A stretch of DNA of 9,074 nucleotides from CAZOVK01 sp964583165 (GCA_964583165.1 CAZOVK010000086.1:1-9074); one strand, 5' to 3'. Positions 1 through 6,392 are shown, numbered from the stretch's first letter. The notes: generated from the letters alone by a model not told the origin. A program made the numbers and translations.

Positions 1-1311
1 CTTTGTGAGAACGAGCCGCCCGCTTTCGGTTTCGTTAACGGTACTCATCATCTTGCGCTCAGAATCGAACGGCAAGTCTTCAATGCGCGTCTGTGTAGCA
101 AAATCTTCTTTCTTAAACTTTTTGAGCGCGAACCGCTTTAGGCATGTTTCGGTGGGGTCGCCGATTTCCTGTTCCCCTACCTCACTATCATTACATAGAA
201 ACAGGATTTTGTACAGTAGGTTTTCTTTGACTTTTTGAAGACATTCGTCCGCCGTTTGGCTGACTTCGTCGATGTATATACCGCGCACGTCCATTTTGTT
301 CTGTGTCAGCGTGCCCGTTTTGTCAGAACAGATAACCTCGGCGCAACCAAGCGTTTCAACAGCGGGTAATTTCTTGATAATGGCCTTGCGTTTAGCCATA
401 ACCGTAACACCAATCGCCATAACAATCGTTACGGTCGCGGGCAAGCCCTCGGGTATGGCCGCAACGGCAAGACTTACCGCAATGAGGAACGCATCGAGAA
501 CCTGTTCTGTCCTGAATGTGCCCTCACGCAAGATAATGACACCGAATATGACCACACATATCGCCAAAACGCCAATCGTGAGGAACTTTCCTATCTCGCC
601 TAGCTTGCGCTGAATAGGCGTGCCCTCGTTCTCGGTCACATTCAACATGGCGGCAATACGCCCCATCTCCGTATCCATGCCGGTAGCCGTAACAACGCCC
701 CTCGCGCGCCCATACGTCACACCCGTGCCCGAATATGCCATGTTCTTTCTGTCGCCAATCGGCGCGTTCTCTTCAACCACAAGACGCGCGTCCTTCTCTG
801 ACGGCACAGACTCACCCGTTAGCGACGCTTCTTCAATCTTTAGGTTAGACGATTCAACAAGCCGCATATCGGCCGGCACCATGTCACCCGCGTCTAACAG
901 CACCAAATCCCCTGGGACAAGCTCTGACGCGTCAACACTTATCGTCACACCGTCACGCACGGCCTTCGCGTATTGCGCCGTCATCTTTTTAAGCGCCTCA
1001 ACAGCCGCCTCCGCCTTTGACTCCTGAACCAGCCCGATAATTGTATTCAGCGCGACAACAGCCAGAATAATGACCATATCGGGTATCTCACCCAATACAC
1101 CAGAAATCACGCCCGCGGCCAACAAAACCAGCACCATTGGGTCGTTTACCTGGTCCCAGATTTTCACAATCCATGACTTCTTTTTTGCCTCGGCGAGCGC
1201 GTTTTTGCCATACTTAGATAGCCGTTCCCGCGCCTGTGTTGACGTAAGCCCGGTCGTGGCAGAATCCAACGCCTTCACCGTCTGGTCAATGGGTAAACCG
1301 TGGTAATCCAT
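1..1311 (-). CDS. P-type cation-transporting ATPase (Ca2+/Mn2+ type, P2A), C-terminal part beyond the window
   Basis: Membrane pump that couples ATP hydrolysis to cation export. The reverse strand is open without a stop for 437 codons from ATG 1311 to the window edge. The gene is therefore 3'-partial; family members are usually about 850-900 residues. Visible in order: N-terminal cation-ATPase domain (about 1-60), TGES of the actuator domain (165-168), PEGLP in TM4 (287-291, E288 being the expected site II metal ligand), and DKTGTLT with phospho-acceptor D330. GDPTE and FDSERK motifs of the nucleotide-binding domain follow. The order and spacing match SERCA/PacL/LMCA1-like pumps. AAGGAG lies 7 nt before the ATG. 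The leader carries a yybP-ykoY riboswitch and terminator, so Mn2+ efflux (or mixed Ca2+/Mn2+) is the best guess. The family call is secure; the metal is inferred from the riboswitch. Confidence 0.95.
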   Translation of the reverse strand, partial: MDYHGLPIDQTVKALDSATTGLTSTQARERLSKYGKNALAEAKKKSWIVKIWDQVNDPMVLVLLAAGVISGVLGEIPDMVIILAVVALNTIIGLVQESKAEAAVEALKKMTAQYAKAVRDGVTISVDASELVPGDLVLLDAGDMVPADMRLVESSNLKIEEASLTGESVPSEKDARLVVEENAPIGDRKNMAYSGTGVTYGRARGVVTATGMDTEMGRIAAMLNVTENEGTPIQRKLGEIGKFLTIGVLAICVVIFGVIILREGTFRTEQVLDAFLIAVSLAVAAIPEGLPATVTIVMAIGVTVMAKRKAIIKKLPAVETLGCAEVICSDKTGTLTQNKMDVRGIYIDEVSQTADECLQKVKENLLYKILFLCNDSEVGEQEIGDPTETCLKRFALKKFKKEDFATQTRIEDLPFDSERKMMSTVNETESGRLVLTK

Positions 1312-1353
1312 TCACATTCTCCTTTAAGATTTTAGTAAATTTATACTTATAAT

Positions 1354-1405
1354 AAAAAACGACAAGCCTACAGATAGATATATTATCTGTAAGGTCTTGT
1401 CGTTT
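1354..1405 (-). terminator. Intrinsic terminator forming the riboswitch expression platform
   Basis: Read on the minus strand, arms at 1405-1384 and 1376-1357 pair over about 20 bp with one 2-nt bulge and a 7-nt loop. A run of six U (1359-1354) follows immediately. It lies between the promoter and the ATPase start, so it should act as a conditional terminator. Its 5' arm contains the bases (1398-1389, AAGACCUUAC) that close P1 of the upstream aptamer, so the two structures exclude each other. Confidence 0.88.
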
Positions 1406-1482
1406 AATCTGGTCCGAGCGAAAAAAATCGCTGTGCTGACGAACATCGAGCCGCAAAATCATGGCTGACTACTCCCCTTGCG
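1389..1482 (-). promoter_or_regulatory. yybP-ykoY family (manganese-sensing) riboswitch aptamer
   Basis: The minus-strand leader starts with GCAAGGGGAGUAG, the 5' signature of the yybP-ykoY family. A central CGUCAGCAC segment and the 3' closing strand CAAGACCUUAC follow. AAGG at the 5' end pairs with CCUU at the 3' end as P1. The family is known to bind Mn2+ and to control Mn2+ exporters and some P-type ATPases (for example L. lactis yoaB). Because the 3' P1 strand is also the 5' arm of the terminator, ligand binding should block termination and switch the ATPase on. The motif identity is seen directly; the ligand and the switching direction are inferred from the family and the geometry. Confidence 0.88.
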
Positions 1483-1486
1483 TGAC

Positions 1487-1515
1487 ACTATACCATAAAT
1501 TGGCTACAAACGCAA
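1487..1515 (-). promoter_or_regulatory. Sigma-70-type promoter of the riboswitch-ATPase transcript
   Basis: On the minus strand, -35 TTGCGT (1515-1510), a 17-nt spacer and -10 TATAGT (1492-1487). Transcription would start near 1480, exactly where the aptamer begins. It lies just past the stop of the zinc-ribbon gene, so the ATPase has its own promoter. Confidence 0.7.
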
Positions 1516-1539
1516 GCAAAAGTTTATCAAGTTTGAAAA

Positions 1540-2277
1540 TTATTTCAAATAAACGGATGTATCCCCATCCTCGTCAATATCAATCGTAATCGTTGTAACG
1601 CCGTTTAGGTCGATGCCTTCCCAGAATGTATAGTCCTCGTCGTCAAGGCCTTCGATATAGATACTATAGAGTTTATCCGCCTGGTAGTCTTCCATAAATA
1701 TCGCGTATGAATCACCCGCATAGAGAATCTCGTCGCCAAGTCGGTCTTCGCCCCAGCTATCCTCTTCGTCAAGCGCGAAATAAAGAAGATAAATGTCCAT
1801 GTCAAGCTTGTTGATGATGACAAATTTTGCTGCTTGGACGTTTGGCGGAGAAATTGGCGAGGGTGCTGTTGTCGGCGCGATTGTCGCTGTGGGCGCGGGC
1901 GTTGTTGTTACGCGCGGTGCTTGTGTTATTCTTGGCGTACTCGTATTTACAGCGTCCCTATTGGCGTTATAGAAGCTTAGGCCGAAAATAATGACGAGCG
2001 CGACAACGCCGAAGAAGATGACAATACCTGCAATGACAATGCCAATAACACAACCGCTACCTGTTTTCTTGGCCGGTTGGGGTATGTAGGGTGGCGGTGT
2101 CCGCATATTTGAGTATGGCATTTGTTGCTGTGGCGTTGACATAGGCGGTTTTGGTTCATAAGGTGCCGGTGCTGGCGGCATTGGCGGCGTTTCGGGCGTA
2201 TTCACGCGTACCCCGCATTGATTACAAAAGACAGTGGTGTCGTCTAACTGCGCTCCGCATTGCGGGCAAAATTTCAT
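1540..2277 (-). CDS. Zinc-ribbon, proline-rich, single-pass membrane protein of unknown function
   Basis: A 245-residue protein of clear modular build. An N-terminal zinc ribbon has two CxxC knuckles (C4/C7 and C18/C21). A Pro-rich linker (about 27-70, many PP and PxP) leads to one hydrophobic segment (about 77-101). A Thr/Pro-rich stalk (about 111-146) then leads to a 95-residue acidic C-terminal domain with alternating hydrophobic residues, suggesting a beta-sheet fold. The ribbon is probably cytoplasmic and the acidic domain outside. Zinc-ribbon-plus-TM proteins of this layout are common in Bacillota, but I do not recognise a named function. The ATG at 2277 follows GGGGGAA by 5 nt. The gene lies 67 nt downstream of the methionine-rich miniprotein gene on the same strand and probably shares its promoter, although a GC-rich hairpin sits between them. 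Confidence 0.9.
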   Translation of the reverse strand: MKFCPQCGAQLDDTTVFCNQCGVRVNTPETPPMPPAPAPYEPKPPMSTPQQQMPYSNMRTPPPYIPQPAKKTGSGCVIGIVIAGIVIFFGVVALVIIFGLSFYNANRDAVNTSTPRITQAPRVTTTPAPTATIAPTTAPSPISPPNVQAAKFVIINKLDMDIYLLYFALDEEDSWGEDRLGDEILYAGDSYAIFMEDYQADKLYSIYIEGLDDEDYTFWEGIDLNGVTTITIDIDEDGDTSVYLK

Positions 2278-2313
2278 TCACGTTCCCCCATATAGGCAAT
2301 TTTTTGATATTGT

Positions 2314-2332
2314 GGGGCGGCTAGACCGCCCC
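2314..2332. repeat. GC-rich palindrome (7-bp stem, 5-nt loop)
   Basis: GGGGCGG, loop CTAGA, CCGCCCC. It lies between the miniprotein and zinc-ribbon genes. No U-run follows on the minus strand (ACAATATC), so it is not a normal terminator for that operon; it might attenuate, or protect the upstream mRNA end. On the plus strand it is followed by TTGCGCTTT, much like the hairpin at 7520-7542 (followed by GCGCTTTT). Confidence 0.6.
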
Positions 2333-2344
2333 TTGCGCTTTAGG

Positions 2345-2494
2345 TCATTTCGCTTCCATGCTCATAATGCCGGGGCCGCCTTGCATCATCATTAACATCA
2401 TCATCATAAACATCATGCTGTTGTCGCCGCCACCCATACCGTCCTGCATCATCATCATAAGCATCATCATAAACATCATGTTATTTCCGCCCAT
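2345..2494 (-). CDS. Methionine-rich miniprotein (49 aa, 22 Met) with internal duplication
   Basis: Below the usual size cut-off but well supported. GGAGGGG lies 6 nt before the ATG at 2494, a promoter lies upstream, and a TGA stop ends 49 codons. Residues 6-17 read MMFMMMLMMMMQ and residues 27-38 read MMFMMMMLMMMQ. Glycine/asparagine-rich turns (GGNN, GGGDN, GGPG) separate the blocks. Methionine makes up 22 of 49 residues, and there is no cysteine or histidine. The two halves differ by synonymous or conservative changes (Leu CTT/TTA, Gln CAG/CAA, AAC/AGC), which argues for selection on the protein and against simple ATG-triplet slippage. No signal peptide; the hydrophobic blocks are short for TM helices. 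I do not recognise a family. Thioether binding of Cu(I), a methionine oxidation sink or a hydrophobic-surface-binding role are only ideas. First gene of a likely operon with the zinc-ribbon membrane protein. Confidence 0.85.
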   Translation of the reverse strand: MGGNNMMFMMMLMMMMQDGMGGGDNSMMFMMMMLMMMQGGPGIMSMEAK

Positions 2495-2523
2495 ACAAAA
2501 CCCCTCCAAAATAGAAAGAAAGC

Positions 2524-2551
2524 ACTATATAGTAACTATATGAGCGGACAA
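2524..2551 (-). promoter_or_regulatory. Promoter of the miniprotein/zinc-ribbon operon
   Basis: On the minus strand, -35 TTGTCC (2551-2546), a 16-nt spacer and -10 TATAGT (2529-2524), about 30 nt before the start codon. The -10 lies in a near-palindromic ACTATATAGTAACTATAT tract. Confidence 0.6.
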
Positions 2552-2584
2552 ATTTGTCAGTGCGCGTTCGCCTTTTATTTTTTA

Positions 2585-3286
2585 CTATCGCCTGCGGTTG
2601 CTTAAAAGTATGATACGCAGTAAATTCGCAATCGCTACAGCCGCGCTTGCAACGTAGGTGAGGGCGGCGGCGTTAAGCATCTTTCTTGCCGGCGCGATTT
2701 CGTCTTCCGCTAAAATGCGCCCTTCGTCAAGCATGGCTATGGCGCGGCGCGAGGCGTTAAACTCAACAGGCAGGGTGATAAGCTGAAACGCAACAACAGC
2801 CGTGAACAAAACAATGCCCACATTGATAAGCAAAGTTGACATGCTTGCGCCGATTATGCTGGTTAAGAAAAACCCCGCAATCACAAGCGGAAACGCGAGT
2901 GTCGAACCGAAAGTCGCAACAGGCACAATGGCCGAGCGAATCGAGAGCGGCATATAACCCTCGTCATGCTGAACGGCATGCCCCGTTTCATGCGCGGCTA
3001 CACCGAGCGCGGCGATACTCTCGCTGTCATAGACGGGTTCAGAGAGTCTTAGCGTTTTTGTGCGCGGGTCATAGTGGTCAGTCAGATTCCCCGCTACTTT
3101 TTCTACCTTAACATCCGTAATACCCGCTCTCATAAGCAACCGCCTGGCGACTTCCGCGCCCGTCAGACGGTTGCGGTTGCCGACTTCCGAAAAACGGCGG
3201 AATGTACTGCCTACGCGGCCTTGCGCGTAGAGCGCGAACAGCGCGGCGGGTATGACGAGGATTATCGTCCAGTCATAATACCACAT
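2585..3286 (-). CDS. yugP: Membrane zinc metallopeptidase, YugP family (PF04298)
   Basis: A 233-residue membrane protein closely resembling Bacillus YugP. TM1 is at about 7-22. A soluble segment holds LTGAEVARRLL (41-51) and LTDHYDPRTKTLRLS (68-82). The zinc motif HETGH is at 99-103 inside AAHETGHAVQ. Hydrophobic helices span about 115-143 and 148-172, followed by the family-conserved LPVEFNASRRA (172-182), whose E175 is a candidate third ligand. A last helix is at about 205-229. It is a predicted integral-membrane neutral zinc peptidase; its substrate is unknown. The RBS AAGGAG overlaps the last codons of the recombinase gene 4 nt upstream, so translation is probably coupled. Length is normal and all expected motifs are present. 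Confidence 0.95.
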   Translation of the reverse strand: MWYYDWTIILVIPAALFALYAQGRVGSTFRRFSEVGNRNRLTGAEVARRLLMRAGITDVKVEKVAGNLTDHYDPRTKTLRLSEPVYDSESIAALGVAAHETGHAVQHDEGYMPLSIRSAIVPVATFGSTLAFPLVIAGFFLTSIIGASMSTLLINVGIVLFTAVVAFQLITLPVEFNASRRAIAMLDEGRILAEDEIAPARKMLNAAALTYVASAAVAIANLLRIILLSNRRR

Positions 3287-3290
3287 ATAA

Positions 3291-4346
3291 TCACTCCTTA
3301 CGTAATTTTATATACTTAGCCGCTTCGCGGCGTCTGTCTTCACTCATGGCGGCATAGTGGCGACGCGTGGTTTCGATATTCTTATGCCCAAGCGCGTCAG
3401 CGACTAAATAGATGTCGCCGCTCTCGTGGTAAAGATTCGTGCCGTATGTGCTTCTTAGTTTATGCGGCGTTATGTTTTTCAACTGTGTCACGAGTTGAGA
3501 ATACTTTTTAACTAGGTTCTGAATAGCTCTTGACGTTAGGCGTGACCGTTGAAGGCTCAAAAACAGCGCGTCTTCATGCCCGGGCTTAGGGCGCATGTCG
3601 TCACGCTTGACCAGATAGGCCTCGAGCGCTTCGGCCACCTCGTCGCCATAGTGTAAAATGGCCTCGTCACCGCCCTTGCGCGTAACCTTCACTGCCAGTT
3701 CTTCAAAATCCAAATCTTTTACGTCAAGCCCCACGCATTCTGAAATACGCATCCCCGTGCCGAGAAGGAGCGTCACAAGCGCCAAATCTCTTGCCTTTGT
3801 GTATTGGTGAAAGTTCTGCTGTTGTCTTGTGAGGTTCTCGCCGCTCTCTATCTCGTCTAACAAACGCGCGACTTCTTGCACTTCAAGCCTGACTATGACC
3901 TTCTCGGGTATCTTCGGCGTTTCGAGCAGTTCGGCGGGGTTCTTATCAATTTTTTGCTTCTTATAGAAATACGAGAAAAGTGTGCGAAGAGTTGCAATCT
4001 TTCGCTGTTTTCCGCTTCTTTCATTCGTATATTCCCGCTCGCGCCCGCCTTCTTTGTGTTGAACATAGAGATTTAAGTAATCTATAAATTCTTCGAGTTC
4101 GGTCAAGGTTATCTGCCTTAGCTGTTCAATCGAGAAATCCCGCACGGCTGTGCCGCGAAACATCGGTATCTGCTCTGTCAGAAAGGTGAAGAACAGCCTT
4201 AAATCTTGGGCGTAGACTATCTTCGTCCTTACCATAAGTTTTTCCTCAACACCGCGGAAAAATTCCTTACAGAAATATGGCAGTTCGTTTTGTATGTCGC
4301 GTAAGTCTTGAGTGAGTTTTGCCTTGAGTTCTTGTTGATAGCTCAT
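3291..4346 (-). CDS. Tyrosine recombinase, XerS-like
   Basis: A 351-residue site-specific DNA recombinase. The N-terminal SAM-like core-binding domain spans about 15-150 and the catalytic domain about 155-345. All expected catalytic residues are visible: R200 (GTGMRISE), K224 (TRKGG), H295 and R298 (HKLR), H321 (LGHKN) and the nucleophile Y331 (RHYAAMS). The length, the QNFHQYTKARDLALVTLLLGTG region and VTRKGGD resemble streptococcal XerS, the single-recombinase dimer-resolution enzyme, more than the roughly 300-residue XerC/XerD. Start ATG 4346 with GGGGGG about 8 nt upstream. It lies 21 nt after ttcA and 4 nt before yugP, in a housekeeping-type operon with no phage or transposon genes nearby. 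A chromosome-maintenance role is therefore more likely than mobile-element integration, but this is inference. Confidence 0.93.
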   Translation of the reverse strand: MSYQQELKAKLTQDLRDIQNELPYFCKEFFRGVEEKLMVRTKIVYAQDLRLFFTFLTEQIPMFRGTAVRDFSIEQLRQITLTELEEFIDYLNLYVQHKEGGREREYTNERSGKQRKIATLRTLFSYFYKKQKIDKNPAELLETPKIPEKVIVRLEVQEVARLLDEIESGENLTRQQQNFHQYTKARDLALVTLLLGTGMRISECVGLDVKDLDFEELAVKVTRKGGDEAILHYGDEVAEALEAYLVKRDDMRPKPGHEDALFLSLQRSRLTSRAIQNLVKKYSQLVTQLKNITPHKLRSTYGTNLYHESGDIYLVADALGHKNIETTRRHYAAMSEDRRREAAKYIKLRKE

Positions 4347-4367
4347 TCGTTTCGCCCCCCAATGGGT

Positions 4368-5090
4368 TTAACCGTTCACGTTCCAGCCTTTGATGCCCGA
4401 GCGCATGATTGCCCCAAACACCTTTTCGCGGAAAAGCGGGTAAATCTTTGTCTGTTCGGCTATATACGCCTTCATCTCTGAACGTGTTGTCACACCGTCG
4501 GCTTTACATGGGTTTTTCATTACGGGTATGTTTTCGGCGTGTTGATAGTCTATAATCTGTTTTTCGTCTAACAGTAACAGCGGGCGAATGGCATACACGC
4601 CCACGCGGTCTAGGTAAGTCACCGGCGCGAAGGTGTGAATGCGCCCCTCGTATAACAGTGACATGAAGAAGCTTTCCATTGCGTCGTCCTTGTGATGCCC
4701 GAGGGCTACACGGCTACAGCCGAGTTCCTTCGCGCGGTTATTGAGCGCCGCCTTGCGCATTTTAGAGCAGAGCGAGCACGGGTTCGTTTCCTTCCTTATA
4801 TCAAACACCACCGAGCCTATATCGGTTTTGACTATAGACAAAGGCACGTTCAAATCGTCACAAAATCTATGTATCCCACTGAAATCAGCGCCCTCAAAAC
4901 CCAAATCGACCGTTATCGCTTCAACCGTGAATTTCTTGGGGTAAAACCTACTCAAATGCGCAAGCACCGTGACAAGCGCAAGGCTGTCTTTGCCGCCTGA
5001 CAGACCCACCGCTACCTTATCGCCGTCCTGTATCATGTCATACATTTCAACAGCTTTTCTTGTATAGCTCAAAAGCTGACGTAAATTCAT
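4368..5090 (-). CDS. ttcA: TtcA-family PP-loop ATPase, tRNA 2-thiocytidine synthetase-like
   Basis: 240 residues from ATG 5090. The PP-loop SGGKDS (31-36) binds ATP for adenylation of the target base. CSLC (C105, C108) and a distant C195 (NPCKADGVTTRSEMK) match the three-cysteine [4Fe-4S] site of TtcA, which thiolates C32 of tRNAs. GHHKDDAMESF (131-141) is typical of TtcA/TilS-type enzymes. The three cysteines favour TtcA over TilS. An in-frame TTG at 5102 would add MEER, but GGAGG (5100-5096) then lies inside the coding sequence. The ATG at 5090 has that RBS 5 nt upstream and is preferred. First gene of the operon with the recombinase and yugP. Other TtcA-like sulphur-transfer proteins exist, so the exact tRNA substrate is not certain. 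Confidence 0.9.
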   Translation of the reverse strand: MNLRQLLSYTRKAVEMYDMIQDGDKVAVGLSGGKDSLALVTVLAHLSRFYPKKFTVEAITVDLGFEGADFSGIHRFCDDLNVPLSIVKTDIGSVVFDIRKETNPCSLCSKMRKAALNNRAKELGCSRVALGHHKDDAMESFFMSLLYEGRIHTFAPVTYLDRVGVYAIRPLLLLDEKQIIDYQHAENIPVMKNPCKADGVTTRSEMKAYIAEQTKIYPLFREKVFGAIMRSGIKGWNVNG

Positions 5091-5116
5091 ACGTTCCTCC
5101 AAATTGCAGTAAATTC

Positions 5117-5145
5117 TTGTCCGTATTCAAACTATATGATATACT
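5117..5145 (+). promoter_or_regulatory. Promoter of the aldo/keto reductase gene
   Basis: -35 TTGTCC (5117-5122), 17-nt spacer and -10 TATACT (5140-5145). A second possible -10, TATAAT, lies at 5156-5161 but lacks a good -35. It overlaps the divergent ttcA promoter. Confidence 0.55.
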
Positions 5146-5164
5146 AAAGACGGGATATAATCAA
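5136..5164 (-). promoter_or_regulatory. Promoter of the ttcA-recombinase-yugP operon
   Basis: On the minus strand, -35 TTGATT (5164-5159), 17-nt spacer and -10 TATCAT (5141-5136). It overlaps the -10 of the divergent reductase promoter, so RNA polymerase may not occupy both at once. Confidence 0.45.
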
Positions 5165-5193
5165 CTATTTTATAAGGAATAGGAGTGACATTT

Positions 5194-6147
5194 ATGAAAC
5201 GTATGACTTTGGGTAGAACCGGCATGGAAACAGCCGAAATGATTTTTGGTACCCTGCCGATGGGGCCGCTTCAGAAGAATGTGTCCGTTGAAGAGAGCGC
5301 AAAGATTATCGCAAGCGCCTTAGAGCGCGGTGTTGATTTTGTTGACACAGCCCAGATGTACCGTACTTACCCGCATTTGCGCCGCGCTATGGACATGACG
5401 GGCATACGCCCCATGATTTCGAGCAAATCTTTGTCCGCGACATACGAGAAGATGGAAGCCGCCATACACGAAGCGCTTGAAGCCCTCAAAGTGGACTATA
5501 TCGACCTTTTCTACATGCACGCCGCGCGTATCGGTAACGAAGTGTTCACAGACTACGCGGGTGGCATGGAAGCCCTCTATGACGCGAAACGCAAAGGCTT
5601 AATCCGCGCTGTCGGTATCAGCACACACAGTGTTCCGCTTACGAGAGCCGCCGCCGTTCACCCTGAGGTTGACGTGGTGTTCCCGCTGATTAACAAAACG
5701 GGCGTTGGGCTTCGCGAAGGCACTCTTGCTGACATGGAAGAAGCCGTTGAACTCTGTTTTGAAAACAACAAGGGCGTTGTCGTCATGAAAGCCCTTTCGG
5801 GCGGCACATCAGTTATGGATTATGTGGGTTCATTTGAATATGTTCGCCGTATTATCAAAGACCGCGCCCCGATTGCGCTCGGTATGGTCAACATGGCAGA
5901 ACTGGACATGAACCTAAAGTTTTTCAACGGCGAGGACATCAGCGAAGAACTCGCACGCTTAGAAGCCCCGTCAAAGGCATTTTTCGTGTTTGGTTCAATT
6001 TGCAAAAAATGTGGCAGATGTATCAAAGAATGCCATTCAGATGCCATCACCTACGAAGAAAAGTGCGCCGTTATCAACCCCGACAAGTGCTTGCGTTGCG
6101 GATATTGTGTAGGTTCTTGCCCCGAGTTCGCCATCAGAATGATTTAA
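5194..6147 (+). CDS. Aldo/keto reductase with C-terminal 2x[4Fe-4S] ferredoxin domain
   Basis: 317 residues from ATG 5194 (AGGAG 8 nt upstream). A GTG at 5185 is an in-frame alternative but overlaps that RBS. The (beta/alpha)8 aldo/keto reductase domain spans about 1-235, with the catalytic tetrad D51 (FVDTAQMY), Y56, K78 and H109 all present. The C-terminal ferredoxin-like domain (about 265-317) holds C270-x2-C273-x2-C276-x3-C280 and C299-x2-C302-x2-C305-x3-C309, enough for two [4Fe-4S] clusters. Such fused reductases are common in anaerobic Clostridia and probably pass electrons between an NAD(P)H- or substrate-reducing site and a ferredoxin-level partner. The substrate is unknown. It stands alone behind its own promoter, followed by a 245-nt gene-free stretch. 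Confidence 0.95.
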   Translation: MKRMTLGRTGMETAEMIFGTLPMGPLQKNVSVEESAKIIASALERGVDFVDTAQMYRTYPHLRRAMDMTGIRPMISSKSLSATYEKMEAAIHEALEALKVDYIDLFYMHAARIGNEVFTDYAGGMEALYDAKRKGLIRAVGISTHSVPLTRAAAVHPEVDVVFPLINKTGVGLREGTLADMEEAVELCFENNKGVVVMKALSGGTSVMDYVGSFEYVRRIIKDRAPIALGMVNMAELDMNLKFFNGEDISEELARLEAPSKAFFVFGSICKKCGRCIKECHSDAITYEEKCAVINPDKCLRCGYCVGSCPEFAIRMI

Positions 6148-6208
6148 TCGGAAATTACTAATAATATTCAAAGTACAAGACTTTAGCGTGACTCTTTCGT
6201 TATATATA

Positions 6209-6300
6209 GCAATTCCACGTTTTAACAGCAATTGACTAAGACACAATCACGAACGCTTTAACGTGTTGTGATAAGGAGTTGCCGATAAAACCGGAATTGC
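6209..6300 (+). other. Structured intergenic element with nested inverted repeats
   Basis: Outer arms GCAATTCC (6209-6216) and GGAATTGC (6293-6300) pair over 8 bp. After a small internal loop, GTTTTA (6219-6224) and TAAAAC (6286-6291) add 6 bp. Nested inside is CACAATCACG (6242-6251) with CGTGTTGTG (6262-6270), a 9-bp stem with one bulge and a 10-nt loop. No U-run follows, so it is not a plain terminator. It could be an mRNA leader structure, a small RNA or a remnant of a miniature mobile element. I do not recognise a known RNA class. The rest of the gap 6148-6392 holds the hairpin and repeats listed separately; no gene is seen. Confidence 0.45.
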
Positions 6301-6313
6301 GCTGGTACAAGAA

Positions 6314-6336
6314 GGGCGGGCATATCATGTCCGCCC
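6314..6336. repeat. GC-rich palindrome (10-bp stem, 3-nt loop)
   Basis: GGGCGGGCAT, loop ATC, ATGTCCGCCC; one G-T pair. It has the same 23-nt build as the hairpin at 7520-7542. No U-run follows. Likely a member of a dispersed GC-rich palindrome family. Confidence 0.6.
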
Positions 6337-6352
6337 CAATAGACAAAATTAA

Positions 6353-6380
6353 GTCCGCCCCCACAGGCGGGGATTGAAAT
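6353..6380 (+). repeat. Solitary sequence resembling a type I-C CRISPR repeat
   Basis: The 28-nt segment begins GTCCGCCCCCACA, has a CCGCC/GGCGG stem (6355-6359 with 6366-6370) and ends GGATTGAAAT. Type I-C repeats typically begin GTCGC, have a central GC-rich palindrome and end GGATTGAAAY. Only one copy is present, no cas gene is in the window, and it is 4 nt shorter than the usual 32. GTCCGCCCC also occurs at 6329-6337. It may be a relic or chance similarity. Confidence 0.25.
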
Positions 6381-6392
6381 AGGTGAATACTT

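Noticed and set aside
5..1306. Four plus-strand open frames across the left edge
   Set aside because: They are antisense to the intact P-type ATPase frame, which shows TGES, PEGLP and DKTGTLT on the minus strand.
2358..2543. Plus-strand open frame rich in isoleucine and proline
   Set aside because: It is the complement of the ATG-rich miniprotein gene (CAT triplets read in frame as ATC/ATA); no ribosome binding site was seen and the minus-strand gene has a strong one.
3291..4346. Integrase marking a genomic island or prophage
   Set aside because: No tRNA target, attachment-site duplication, phage or transfer genes are seen; the gene is tightly packed in an operon with ttcA and yugP.
5000..5102. 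ttcA start at TTG 5102
   Set aside because: The GGAGG ribosome binding site would lie inside the coding sequence; ATG 5090 has that site at proper spacing.
6279..6377. Short open frame from TTG 6279 (32 codons)
   Set aside because: AAGGAG directly abuts the TTG, the frame runs through hairpins and it resembles no known protein; recorded only as part of the direct-repeat observation.
6329..6380. CRISPR array
   Set aside because: GTCCGCCCC occurs twice 24 nt apart, but the full repeat-like unit with the GGATTGAAAT end occurs once; no regular repeats and spacers.
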